Part shown: positions 6,533-12,996 of the stretch, one piece after another | Layout of the letters: every line of letters begins with the position of its first letter | How positions within the stretch are numbered: position 1 is the stretch's first letter | IMG/VR virus record: IMGVR_UViG_3300047311_000264 | Coordinates: 1 to 20,356 of that record | Length of the DNA stretch: 20,356 nt | Origin: a virus | Reading direction: 5' to 3' (one strand) | Program-made: the position numbers and the translations under genes | The notes under the pieces: generated by a model | Told to the model about the DNA's origin: nothing | What the model saw: the letters and a program-made list of their open reading frames with translations, nothing else | Databases searched by the model: none

Positions 6533-8563
6533 TCAAGCTCCAAGGTAATTCGACCTGATAATTCGCCTCGTACGCCTGCGCAATTGCACTATCGGCGGCT
6601 GCGGCGTCGGGTCTGGATTGTCCTTGGGCGGGGTTTCCGGCTTCGTGCCGACTTCCCCTGTAGGCCGCTCCTTGAGCTTTTGCAAGGGGATACGTTGCAC
6701 ATTGAGCAAATATCCTGCCGCCGCCTGCATCGCCTCGCAATCAAGGAAGTGGTTGTCGCGGCTCCGCTGGACCCATTCGACGCGGCCGGTTGGCTGTTTT
6801 AGACGAGCTTCCGAAACAAGTTGATGGCAATAATCATCATCAACTCCTTTGAAGACGTGCCATCCGCCGACATGCTCGTCTGGCCAGCGCAAGCGTTCAT
6901 GGACCCAACTTTTCCAGTGATCGGTATCGAGGCGAACAAGGTCCAGCCCGAATTTTGCGGCCTTCCCGTCCTTGCGGCTCACTTCGATCTTGCTGAAGAT
7001 CAGCGGCGTTCGCATCGGCGTGGACGATCCCTTGGTAGGGCGCACGCGCCGCATAAAGCGTCGGCAGAACTCATAAACCCGGTTCAAGGGAAGCGTATCG
7101 GTCTTGCCTGGACGAAAGCCGCTGTCGATGAAGGCGAGCTTGATCGGAACGCCATCGACCGGCTGCGTTACCAGATCACCAAGGGCATTCCAGATTTCTT
7201 CCTCGGTAGTGTCCCCACGCAGATACCCGTAGTTGACCAACCAAGACGTGGCCCGCGCTCCCCATCCCCGTATGGTCCAGGGAATGGAATGCCGCTGCAC
7301 GTCGCACGCCAGCGTCAGATAGAGCACGTCTTCTGGAACCTCGCCGCGCTGATAGCTCGACCCGCGCGACTTTTCCTTGATCTCGACCCACTCTGGAACC
7401 TCGCCGCCACCGGGCGAGTATAGCTCGCCGAAGCCTGCGTTGATTGCTTGCTGCACCATCGCATCGTCGCCGGATTGCTGCGCCTCGACCAAGACGCTGA
7501 TGCGCTCCCCGAAGGTGACGAATGGCGAAGCAAGTCCCGATACCCAAAAAGACATCGTCTTTGTTTCAGGCGGATCGCCATGCACTTCGCCGTTCTTGCT
7601 GATCTTCTGCCCCGGCGCAGCATAGTGCCCGCGTGAATTCATCTCAGCCTTGTGCGCGTCATCGATCACGCCGCTGCAATTGGGACACTCAAGGAACGTC
7701 TCGCGCGCCGCTTCGAGTGGCGTCGCCTTCAGAGGAAAGCGGAGTAGATTGAAGCGCGGAACGAAATACTCGCCGCACATCGGACAAGGCCAGCACCAAT
7801 GGTGACGCGTTCCTTGCTGCCATAGCTGCCAGATCGGACTTTCGATATCATCCGCGACGGCGACTTCCCAAAAATGCAATCCGCTTGCTTCGTCCTTTGC
7901 TGGACCGACCCTGCCGCGCTTTGGCGTCGATGTCACCACGCAAACGAAGTCCGCATAGGTGTCGCCGCGCCGTTCGACCAATCCAAGCGGCCCTCCTTGG
8001 TTATTCACATTGTCGCGCATCTCGTCATATTCATCGACCAACGCCAGCACCGCCGGATCGGACTTCAGTGCCGTCGATGATCCTGAATGCGCGAGGCGGA
8101 ATGGAACACCGGCAACAACCTTGCGCGTCTTCGTCATCCGTTTCCCGCGTGCGACTTTCGCCATCAATGTTGGCGCTTCGTCCAGCAACGACATCACGCG
8201 CGGCTCGAATTGCTCCGAGAGGAATTGTTTATTGGGGCCGACGTAAAGGATTGGGCCGGGACGCTGATCGAGCCGCTGCCCTGCGACATCGAGCATCGCT
8301 TCTGATTTTCCCGTCTGCGCACCAAAGACCATCACGATGCGCTTGTATGCACCGGATGCGATGGCGCGTTCCGGTTCGATCACGTACGGCGTCAACGAAG
8401 GATCGCGCGGTCCAGGGATCGCCGCTGTCGGAGGATACGTTCTATTTGCTGCCGCCCATACGTCAGGCTCCATCGGCTCCGATGGCATGATCAGCGCCGC
8501 GAACCGTCTCCAGGCGTATTGCTTGTGCCATTGCATACTCGGCGATCCGACGTAGTCTTGCAT
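6533..8563 (-). CDS. Terminase large subunit, GpA family
   Basis: A 676-residue packaging motor. The ATPase domain has Walker A 'GAQTGKSE' (81-88), Walker B 'LALVDEYDEM' (Asp177, Glu178) and the coupling motif 'TSTPKR' (211-216). A zinc-binding insertion with Cys260/Cys263 and Cys293/Cys296 follows, as in GpA. The nuclease part has acidic residues in 'LTLACDVQ' (Asp421), 'FIDSGF' (Asp480) and a late 'NHFLDCEA'. It translocates DNA into proheads and cuts concatemers. The C-terminal 60 residues are Pro/Lys/Arg-rich, probably the portal-binding tail. The ATG at 8563 overlaps the small-subunit gene by about 100 nt; ATGs at 8536, 8488 and 8473 are alternatives, none with a better ribosome-binding site. 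Confidence 0.95.
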   Translation of the reverse strand: MQDYVGSPSMQWHKQYAWRRFAALIMPSEPMEPDVWAAANRTYPPTAAIPGPRDPSLTPYVIEPERAIASGAYKRIVMVFGAQTGKSEAMLDVAGQRLDQRPGPILYVGPNKQFLSEQFEPRVMSLLDEAPTLMAKVARGKRMTKTRKVVAGVPFRLAHSGSSTALKSDPAVLALVDEYDEMRDNVNNQGGPLGLVERRGDTYADFVCVVTSTPKRGRVGPAKDEASGLHFWEVAVADDIESPIWQLWQQGTRHHWCWPCPMCGEYFVPRFNLLRFPLKATPLEAARETFLECPNCSGVIDDAHKAEMNSRGHYAAPGQKISKNGEVHGDPPETKTMSFWVSGLASPFVTFGERISVLVEAQQSGDDAMVQQAINAGFGELYSPGGGEVPEWVEIKEKSRGSSYQRGEVPEDVLYLTLACDVQRHSIPWTIRGWGARATSWLVNYGYLRGDTTEEEIWNALGDLVTQPVDGVPIKLAFIDSGFRPGKTDTLPLNRVYEFCRRFMRRVRPTKGSSTPMRTPLIFSKIEVSRKDGKAAKFGLDLVRLDTDHWKSWVHERLRWPDEHVGGWHVFKGVDDDYCHQLVSEARLKQPTGRVEWVQRSRDNHFLDCEAMQAAAGYLLNVQRIPLQKLKERPTGEVGTKPETPPKDNPDPTPQPPIVQLRRRTRRIIRSNYLGA

Positions 8564-8969
8564 TCGTTTCCCGTTCTATGATCCGTCGCTCGATTAGATT
8601 GCGCGTGCACGTCGCTGGAAGTCCCGCGAATTCGCTCCGTACCACACCAGCGAACCCGTCGATCATTTCGTCATACACCGAGAGTGGAACAAGGCGACTG
8701 AGCCGCTGCGCCGTTCGCACTTCGATATCACGTGCCCTCGCATCGCGCACGCGGCTATCTGCCGCCGTCATCGTCTTCTGATGCGCCTCGTCCCGCAGGA
8801 AGCGGATGTATCCTTGCACGGCGTCCACAAGCGAGTATTCGCCGCGCCCGACTTTCTTGATGTGCCCGCTCGCCACTAGCTGATCGACGCGCTGCCGCGA
8901 CAGCATCAACAATTGGCAAACGACGGGCAGAGTGATCACCGTTGCGCCATCGGCTCCTTGTTCGGCCAT
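8463..8969 (-). CDS. Terminase small subunit-like, HTH DNA-binding protein (Nu1 type)
   Basis: A 168-residue protein starting MAEQGADGATVITLPVVCQL. Residues about 14-50 ('VCQLLMLSRQRVDQLVASGH' then 'IKKVGRGEYSLVDAV') form a MerR/Nu1-like winged helix-turn-helix as in phage packaging small subunits. The rest is helical and charged ('TAADSRVRDARARDIEVRTA'), suited to oligomerisation and binding the large subunit. This layout recurs in Nu1-like proteins next to GpA terminases. Such proteins recognise the packaging site and stimulate the motor. It is the first gene of the leftward operon; the ATG has AAGGA about 7 nt upstream. Its 3' end overlaps the large terminase start by about 100 nt, an unusually long overlap. 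I did not identify a cos or pac sequence. Confidence 0.75.
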   Translation of the reverse strand: MAEQGADGATVITLPVVCQLLMLSRQRVDQLVASGHIKKVGRGEYSLVDAVQGYIRFLRDEAHQKTMTAADSRVRDARARDIEVRTAQRLSRLVPLSVYDEMIDGFAGVVRSEFAGLPATCTRNLIERRIIERETNARLRRIAEYAMAQAIRLETVRGADHAIGADGA

Positions 8970-9144
8970 GTTGGTTCCTTGGTTCTGGCTCCGTTCACGC
9001 TTTTAGCGCCCTGCGTGCCTCCTGCCTAGCCACGCCCCTTGCGTGCCTTGATGGCTCCTTGATGGTCCCCACGCGCCGATCAAGGCACTCTATGCGCGAA
9101 CCACTACTCGCAAATACTCTCATACATTGCCTTGCTTGATCATT

Positions 9145-9231
9145 TGGGGCGTTATGCCCTAGCCGATACGGCGTAAGCCATTGATATCATAGGCGAAATG
9201 AGCGCATTGACACATAGGGCGCAATGCCCTA
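9145..9231. repeat. Two 17-bp near-identical palindromes (operator candidates)
   Basis: Copies at 9145-9161 (T GGGGC GTTAT GCCCTA) and 9215-9231 (T AGGGC GCAAT GCCCTA) share the frame T-R-GGGCG-NN-ATGCCCTA, 70 bp apart centre to centre. The downstream copy is perfectly symmetrical around five bases. A weaker -35-like TTGATC (9136-9141) precedes the first copy much as TTGACA precedes the second. This suggests a duplicated promoter/operator unit bound by a dimeric repressor. Confidence 0.5.
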
Positions 9232-9235
9232 CGCT
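9207..9235 (+). promoter_or_regulatory. Promoter-like sequence with a palindromic operator between the hexamers
   Basis: TTGACA (9207-9212) is a perfect -35, followed after exactly 17 nt by TACGCT (9230-9235), a moderate -10. The spacer and -10 start are covered by the palindrome TAGGGC-GCAAT-GCCCTA (9215-9231). A regulator bound there would block RNA polymerase. It points towards the right operon, whose first gene starts about 550 nt downstream. Promoter activity is inferred. Confidence 0.5.
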
Positions 9236-9427
9236 GCCCTCTCGGGCACGGAGACACAAGCCCACCGCAGTTCCCGCAGAACGCCAATACATAGTGGCAC
9301 GTGACGGGAGTAGACGAAACCTTGCTTGATTAGATGCGCGCCGCGCCTTTATGGCTAAAGTCGGAAGTGTCGAAATCGAGCAAGGCGTTTCCTTTTGATC
9401 GCAGCCGTCCGCTGCGCTCCTTGCTCA

Positions 9428-9454
9428 CGAATGTCTGATAGAAGGCCGCAGTAG
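9428..9454. repeat. 27-bp direct repeat, copy 1
   Basis: Begins CGAATGTCTGA and ends AAGGCCGCAGTAG, with one mismatch (T versus C at the 12th base) to the copy at 9581-9607. The copies are 153 bp apart in the same orientation inside the non-coding spacer. The flanks differ, so the 27 bp is the conserved unit. Regulator or replication-protein binding site is possible; function unknown. Confidence 0.6.
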
Positions 9455-9580
9455 TGAGGCGACGAGCGCAGCAACGCCGCGCGATCAAGGAAACACCCCA
9501 TTCAAACGCGCATCGTTCGTGATGCCGAAATACGAGAGTGAACGAGTAGGCCCGATCCGAAAGTTCCTTGTTTGATCCCG

Positions 9581-9607
9581 CGAATGTCTGACAGAAGGCC
9601 GCAGTAG
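9581..9607. repeat. 27-bp direct repeat, copy 2
   Basis: Second copy of the repeat at 9428-9454. The 153-bp offset is a multiple of three, so it also produces a repeated peptide (TAAFYQTF/TAAFCQTF) in a leftward open frame. Without a ribosome-binding site I treat that as a by-product, though a lost gene is possible. Confidence 0.6.
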
Positions 9608-9670
9608 CAACGATCAAGCGACTGATGATTACGCTTAGAGGACGATGCCTTGAATGGGTTCTTTGGTTGA

Positions 9671-9692
9671 CACCAGTGTGCTCCCACTGGTG
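9671..9692. promoter_or_regulatory. Inverted repeat overlapping the first intercistronic stem-loop
   Basis: CACCAGTG and CACTGGTG form a perfect 8-bp stem with loop TGCTCC, directly after a TTGACA (9667-9672). Its last four bases (GGTG) are also the start of the outer stem of the next hairpin (9689-9745). The two RNA structures are therefore mutually exclusive, as in attenuators. It could instead be a dimer-binding DNA site. Confidence 0.5.
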
Positions 9693-9745
9693 CTTCGACA
9701 CTGTGGCTTGACCCTGCTCCGGGTTTGGCCACAGCACGAAGCACC
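9689..9745 (+). repeat. Intercistronic stem-loop, type I, copy 1
   Basis: Outer stem GGTGCTTCG/CGAAGCACC, internal loop ACA/CA, inner stem CTGTGGC/GCCACAG, then an apical ACCC/GGGT hairpin. This is the only copy with a non-GCGC inner stem, yet the fold is kept. A second hairpin (CGCGA...TCGCG, 9752-9775, with internal CAAG/CTTG pairing) and CGGAGCAA lead into the first gene. Confidence 0.8.
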
Positions 9746-9795
9746 CGCTTCCGCGAACAAGAAACCTTGCTCGCGTCCCTCACGGAGCAAATACT

Positions 9796-10038
9796 ATGAC
9801 GTACTTCACGAACAAGCAACTGCGCAAAGTGGAAATCGCCTCGCACATTGAGGCGGTATGCTTTCGCATTGTTCAACTCCGCGCATCCGTCGCCAGACAG
9901 AAAACTAATTCCGGCTGGAATGATGCGGGCATCTACAATCGCGATTGGAAACTTGAACTAGCAAATACCAAACGCGAAATCGAAATTCTCAAAAAAGCAA
10001 AGCGCTCTTTTGAGAACTCCTTGATCAAAGTCCGCTGA
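9796..10038 (+). CDS. Small helical protein, unknown function
   Basis: An 80-residue basic protein, MTYFTNKQLRKVEIASHIEA onward, almost entirely helical by residue pattern. A second half, 'WKLELANTKREIEILKKAKR', could form a coiled coil. No catalytic motif, signal peptide or membrane segment is seen and I do not recognise a family. The ATG follows CGGAGCAAATACT. It is the first gene of the rightward operon; its stop is one base from the next stem-loop. A small DNA- or protein-binding role is possible but cannot be supported further. Confidence 0.7.
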   Translation: MTYFTNKQLRKVEIASHIEAVCFRIVQLRASVARQKTNSGWNDAGIYNRDWKLELANTKREIEILKKAKRSFENSLIKVR

Positions 10039-10039
10039 A

Positions 10040-10080
10040 TGTTTCGACACTGCGCTCTCCTTGGAGCGCAGCACGAAGCA
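10040..10080 (+). repeat. Intercistronic stem-loop, type I, copy 2
   Basis: Outer stem TGTTTCG/CGAAGCA, internal loop ACA/CA, apical stem CTGCGCTC/GAGCGCAG, loop TCCTTG. It starts one base after the preceding stop codon. A second hairpin CCGCGC-AAT-GCGCGG (10090-10104) precedes CGGAGCAA. Confidence 0.88.
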
Positions 10081-10125
10081 TCCCGCTTCCCGCGCAATGC
10101 GCGGTCTACCACGGAGCAAACTAAA

Positions 10126-10317
10126 ATGTTGGTTCAAGTATATGACTGCGACGGCGACGAGGAAATCCTGCGCGGGCAATGCGAATTGTCCGAATGCTTT
10201 CCTGATGCGCCGCATGATCCTGATTATCTGATCGCCCTTGGCGACTTAGAGGATGAAGGACAGGCTGTAGTCGGCGGCGGTTCAGCGCCGACAGTTCTCT
10301 TTATCGCAATCATCTGA
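10126..10317 (+). CDS. Small acidic protein, unknown function
   Basis: A 63-residue protein starting MLVQVYDCDGDEEILRGQCE. The ATG at 10126 follows CGGAGCAAACTAAA. A longer frame from 10039 would translate the stem-loop and is rejected. It is strongly acidic, with two cysteines and a glycine-rich C-terminus ending in hydrophobic 'TVLFIAII'. I know no family. The repeated gene-plus-stem-loop pattern on both sides supports it as a real gene. Confidence 0.68.
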   Translation: MLVQVYDCDGDEEILRGQCELSECFPDAPHDPDYLIALGDLEDEGQAVVGGGSAPTVLFIAII

Positions 10318-10320
10318 CGG

Positions 10321-10365
10321 TGTTTCGCCTCTGCGCTCCCTTGCTTGGGAGCGCAGCACGAAGCA
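10321..10365 (+). repeat. Intercistronic stem-loop, type I, copy 3
   Basis: Outer stem TGTTTCG/CGAAGCA, internal loop CCT/CA, apical stem CTGCGCTCCC/GGGAGCGCAG (10 bp), loop TTGCTT. Three bases after the stop codon. A second hairpin ACCGCT-TACG-AGCGGT and CGGAGCAA follow. Confidence 0.88.
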
Positions 10366-10411
10366 TCCCGCTTCACCGCTTACGAGCGGTTCTAACCACG
10401 GAGCAACTACC

Positions 10412-10777
10412 ATGATCGCTAAGTCCTTTATCCAAGTCACCGCAGCCGATCTATCTATGATCCTTTGCGGTCTTAAAACAATGCGGTCTGATTACTGCAC
10501 AAGCGAGGAACAAGAAACGGAATACACCGAGATAATCGCGCGTCTCACGCGCGTTTCTCTTGAACAGTTCCGCGCGACACGATCCACAACAAGGAACGTG
10601 GATGACTTGTACCCGAGCAACGCACCCGCCAGCGAAGTCTATTCCTACGATTGGGACGGGCAAATCTGGTGGATACGCTGCGAGGGCGGCGAGTATGTGT
10701 TTTCTTGGACGCACCCTTGCAACGAGGCGCGGCCCACACTCGCCGAAGCCGAAGCCGCCTTGTTTGATAGCATCTAA
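10412..10777 (+). CDS. Hypothetical protein, unknown function
   Basis: A 121-residue protein starting MIAKSFIQVTAADLSMILCG. The N-terminal half is helical and polar ('SEEQETEYTEIIARLTRVSL'). The C-terminal half has several tryptophans ('YDWDGQIWWIRCEGGEYVFS') and looks like a small beta sheet, then a short helix. No catalytic motif or signal sequence; family unknown. ATG after CGGAGCAACTACC. It is the last of three small single-gene cassettes before a terminator-like hairpin separates them from the MoxR/VWA genes. Confidence 0.7.
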   Translation: MIAKSFIQVTAADLSMILCGLKTMRSDYCTSEEQETEYTEIIARLTRVSLEQFRATRSTTRNVDDLYPSNAPASEVYSYDWDGQIWWIRCEGGEYVFSWTHPCNEARPTLAEAEAALFDSI

Positions 10778-10780
10778 CGA

Positions 10781-10823
10781 TGTTTCGCCTCTGCGCTCCT
10801 TGTTAGGAGCGCAGCACGAAACA
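10781..10823 (+). repeat. Intercistronic stem-loop, type I, copy 4
   Basis: Outer stem TGTTTCG/CGAAACA, where A replaces G so that the usual T-G wobble becomes a T-A pair. Internal loop CCT/CA, apical stem CTGCGCTCCT/AGGAGCGCAG, loop TGTT. A further AAACACC/GGTGTTT hairpin shares its 3' edge. Confidence 0.88.
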
Positions 10824-10840
10824 CCAAACGGTGTTTTAAT

Positions 10841-10867
10841 GGCCCGCACAGACGGGCCATTTTCTTT
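10841..10867 (+). terminator. Intrinsic terminator-like hairpin before the MoxR gene
   Basis: GGCCCG-CACAGA-CGGGCC followed by ATTTTCTTT. A 6-bp all-GC stem with a broken T-run fits a partial Rho-independent terminator. It ends 4 nt before the ribosome-binding site of the next gene, so it may reduce read-through from the three small genes. Confidence 0.55.
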
Positions 10868-10883
10868 AGCGGAGCAACTAGCT

Positions 10884-11909
10884 ATGAGTAACGTACTATC
10901 AATCAAAGAACACGAATGTACGATTTCAGAAGCCGCACTTCTTGTGCGACTGCTGACCGATCAAGGTGATCCCGTAATGATTTGGGGAAAGCCCGGCGTC
11001 GGCAAGTCCGACATCATTCGCCAAATGGGAATGGAAACATCCCGCAAGGTGATTGAGTTTCGGACCAACATTCGCGAGCCCGTTGACGTGCGAGGAATTC
11101 CGGTTCCAGACATGGTCACGGGAACAACAAGGTGGTTCGTCCCTGACGAACTTCCCCGCGTTGATCGCGATGGCGAATTCGGCATTCTGTTCCTTGACGA
11201 GATCAACACTGGATCGCCTCAAATGATGGCGGTCATGTTCCAGTTGATCCTTGATCGTAAAGTCGGTGAGTATGAGTTGCCGAAAGGATGGGTTATCGTC
11301 GCCGCAGGAAACCGCGTCGCTGATCGCGCATCCGCGCAACGAATGCCAACGGCATTGCGCAATCGCTTTGCGCATTTGTTCGTGGCTCCCGATGTTGTTG
11401 CTTGGTGCGATTGGGCAAACGCCAATGGCGTTGCGCCTGAAATGGTCGCCTTCATCAGACTGCGGCGCGAATGCTTGCACATGATGCCTGTTGGCGACGA
11501 GAACGCATTTCCGACACCGCGATCCATCACGCGTGCCGCGAAATACGTCAACGCACCGCGCGGACACCGCGTGCGATTGCTTGCTGCCCACGTGGGCGAT
11601 GCAGTCGCATCGGAGATCGATGGCTTTATCGACCTGTATCATTCGATTGGTTCCTTGGAAGATATCCTCAAGGACCCGGTGAATGCTCCGGTGCCGACTG
11701 AGCCGTCTATCAGGTTCGCGACGTGCACGGGTCTTGCGCGTATGGCGACCAAGGCGACTATGCCTGCGGTCGTTAAATACGCCGAGCGACTTCCGCGTGA
11801 AAGCGGAATGTTGGTCGTGCACGATGCAACAACACGCGACGAGACACTAAAAAACACCGCCGCTTACGGAGAGTGGGCGGTGAAGTATCAAGACATCAAC
11901 GTCCAATAA
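10884..11909 (+). CDS. MoxR-like AAA+ ATPase
   Basis: A 341-residue AAA+ protein from the ATG at 10884, after GGAGCAACTAGCT. It has Walker A 'GKPGVGKS' (35-42), Walker B 'ILFLDEI' (Asp105, Glu106), sensor 1 'VIVAAGNR' (Asn143) and an arginine-finger region 'PTALRNRF'. 'REPVDVRGIPVPD' is typical of the MoxR/CobS-like branch, which acts as a chaperone-like remodeller with VWA-domain partners. The partner is encoded two genes downstream. The C-terminal 120 residues form the helical lid. Its phage role is unknown; metal-centre assembly, virion protein folding and counter-defence are all possible. Frames extending upstream to 10560 overlap the previous gene and are not used. Confidence 0.88.
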   Translation: MSNVLSIKEHECTISEAALLVRLLTDQGDPVMIWGKPGVGKSDIIRQMGMETSRKVIEFRTNIREPVDVRGIPVPDMVTGTTRWFVPDELPRVDRDGEFGILFLDEINTGSPQMMAVMFQLILDRKVGEYELPKGWVIVAAGNRVADRASAQRMPTALRNRFAHLFVAPDVVAWCDWANANGVAPEMVAFIRLRRECLHMMPVGDENAFPTPRSITRAAKYVNAPRGHRVRLLAAHVGDAVASEIDGFIDLYHSIGSLEDILKDPVNAPVPTEPSIRFATCTGLARMATKATMPAVVKYAERLPRESGMLVVHDATTRDETLKNTAAYGEWAVKYQDINVQ

Positions 11910-11910
11910 C

Positions 11911-11964
11911 TGATCACTGAGGACGGCGCACGCGAACAAGGCGTGCGCCGTCTCACAGTGCTCA
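11911..11964 (+). repeat. Intercistronic stem-loop, type II, copy 1
   Basis: Outer stem TGA-n-CACTG/CAGTG-n-TCA with a T/C mismatch, internal loop AGG/CTCA, apical stem ACGGCGCACGC/GCGTGCGCCGT, loop GAACAAG. A second hairpin ACCGTTCC-CAA-GGAACGGT (11975-11993) precedes CGGAGCAA. It shares architecture with 12899-12943 and 14531-14578. Confidence 0.85.
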
Positions 11965-12013
11965 AACGGGCACTACCGTTCCCAAGGAACGGTTTATCTA
12001 ACGGAGCAATCTT

Positions 12014-12892
12014 ATGACTAAGATTACAACTACAACACCGCTGTCGCGTAAGGCTCTTCTTGTTTCGGTGAACATCTCTTCTTGGACGGCTCGCAAGCTC
12101 GACAAGAAAGTCACCGACGAGACGAACACCAAATACAACGCGACCAAGGACGCTGGACGGTACAACAAGTTGTTGATCGCCGCACAGCACCTTGCCGACA
12201 TCGTCGGCGCGGCATCCAAGGCACGTCATATGCACTACAAGATGACGCTGCCGTGGGTAGACGAAGGCCCGCGCATTCTCTCGAATGCCTTGTATACGAA
12301 GTTCACCGATGAATTTCGGAACTTGAAGCGGGAATTCAACGAGGCGGCGGATAAGTTTGCCGCCGACTTTCCTTCGTTTGTTGCGGAACGCCAGAAGGAG
12401 TTAAACGGCCTGTTCAATGCGGCCGATTATCCTTCGGCCAAGGAAATCAGATCGAAGTTCCGCTTCGAACTGACAATCCTGCCGTTTCCTGATGCGACTG
12501 ATTTTCGTTCTGAACTGGACGAAGACACCGTTGAGGAAATACGCCAGCAATTGGAGACTACGTCCAAGGACGCAGTCAACAAGGCGATGCAGGATGCGGC
12601 ACAACGGATCATCGATACCGTTGGTCGCATGTCCGAAAAACTCGGTGAGTATAAGACCACCGATGGCAAATGCTTCCGCGACAGTCTTGTTGGAAATGTC
12701 CGCGAGTTAGCCGAATTGCTGCCCGCGTTCAATCTGACAGGCGACGCCAAATTGACGGCGATCACAAATCGCATCGTCAAGGAATTGTGCGTCGAGGAAC
12801 CCGAAACGCTCCGCGAGAACGACGCGGTGCGCGCCGACGTGCGCAAAAGCGCTGATCAGATTGTCAGTGCTGTTAGTGCATTGTTTGGTTGA
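12014..12892 (+). CDS. Helical partner protein of the MoxR/VWA module (DUF3150-like?)
   Basis: A 292-residue protein starting MTKITTTTPLSRKALLVSVN, between the MoxR-like ATPase and VWA genes. It is predominantly helical and charged, with 'FTDEFRNLKREFNEAADKFA' and a late 'SADQIVSAVSALFG'. There is no nucleotide-binding motif, signal or membrane segment. Phage and bacterial MoxR/VWA pairs often carry a third gene of about this size. I recall DUF3150 proteins in that place, and 'VSVNISSWTARKLDKKVTDE' near the N-terminus fits such a family, but I cannot confirm it. It may be an adaptor or substrate for the ATPase. ATG after CGGAGCAATCTT. Confidence 0.75.
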   Translation: MTKITTTTPLSRKALLVSVNISSWTARKLDKKVTDETNTKYNATKDAGRYNKLLIAAQHLADIVGAASKARHMHYKMTLPWVDEGPRILSNALYTKFTDEFRNLKREFNEAADKFAADFPSFVAERQKELNGLFNAADYPSAKEIRSKFRFELTILPFPDATDFRSELDEDTVEEIRQQLETTSKDAVNKAMQDAAQRIIDTVGRMSEKLGEYKTTDGKCFRDSLVGNVRELAELLPAFNLTGDAKLTAITNRIVKELCVEEPETLRENDAVRADVRKSADQIVSAVSALFG

Positions 12893-12898
12893 TACGGC

Positions 12899-12943
12899 TG
12901 ACTACTGAAGGCGGCGCATTCGTGCGCCGCCCCACAGTGTTCA
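12899..12943 (+). repeat. Intercistronic stem-loop, type II, copy 2
   Basis: Outer TGA/TCA and TACTG/CAGTG (one T-G wobble), internal loop AA/CCA, apical stem GGCGGCGCA/TGCGCCGCC capped by a TTCG tetraloop. A second hairpin ACCGTCC...GGACGGT precedes CGGAGCAA. The stem sequence differs from copy 1 at many pairs while pairing is kept. Confidence 0.87.
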
Positions 12944-12996
12944 ATCCGAGCACTACCGTCCCAACAAGGACGGTTCTAATCACGGAGCAATCTACT

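Larger units (their letters stand above)
8970..9795. other. Divergent control region without a convincing gene
   Basis: This 826-nt spacer lies between the leftward virion operon and the rightward small-gene operon. Open frames exist (9330-9737 and 9502-9876 on the minus strand) but lack ribosome-binding sites, run through repeats and overlap the first right-arm gene. It holds a promoter-like pair with a palindrome at 9207-9235, a sister palindrome at 9145-9161, a 27-bp direct repeat (9428 and 9581), an inverted repeat (9671-9692) and the first intercistronic stem-loop (9689-9745). CAAGG/CCTTG words are very dense. I found no clear sigma70-type promoter for the leftward operon. An origin or packaging site here cannot be excluded. 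Confidence 0.6.

Noticed and set aside
8970-9330. cos site next to the small terminase gene
   Set aside because: Expected from lambda-like order, but I could not recognise a cos nick-site symmetry or binding repeats specific to it.
9351-9398. 15-codon rightward micro-ORF beginning MAKVGSVEIEQGVSF
   Set aside because: No ribosome-binding site and no associated stem-loop or conserved leader.
9330-9737. Leftward open frame of 135 residues in the spacer
   Set aside because: No ribosome-binding site; it runs through the 27-bp repeats and the first stem-loop region, and no recognisable fold. The repeated peptide follows from the DNA repeat. A decayed gene is possible but unsupported.
10039-10125. 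Upstream ATG extending the 63-aa gene
   Set aside because: It would translate the whole stem-loop, while the conserved CGGAGCAA points to the ATG at 10126.
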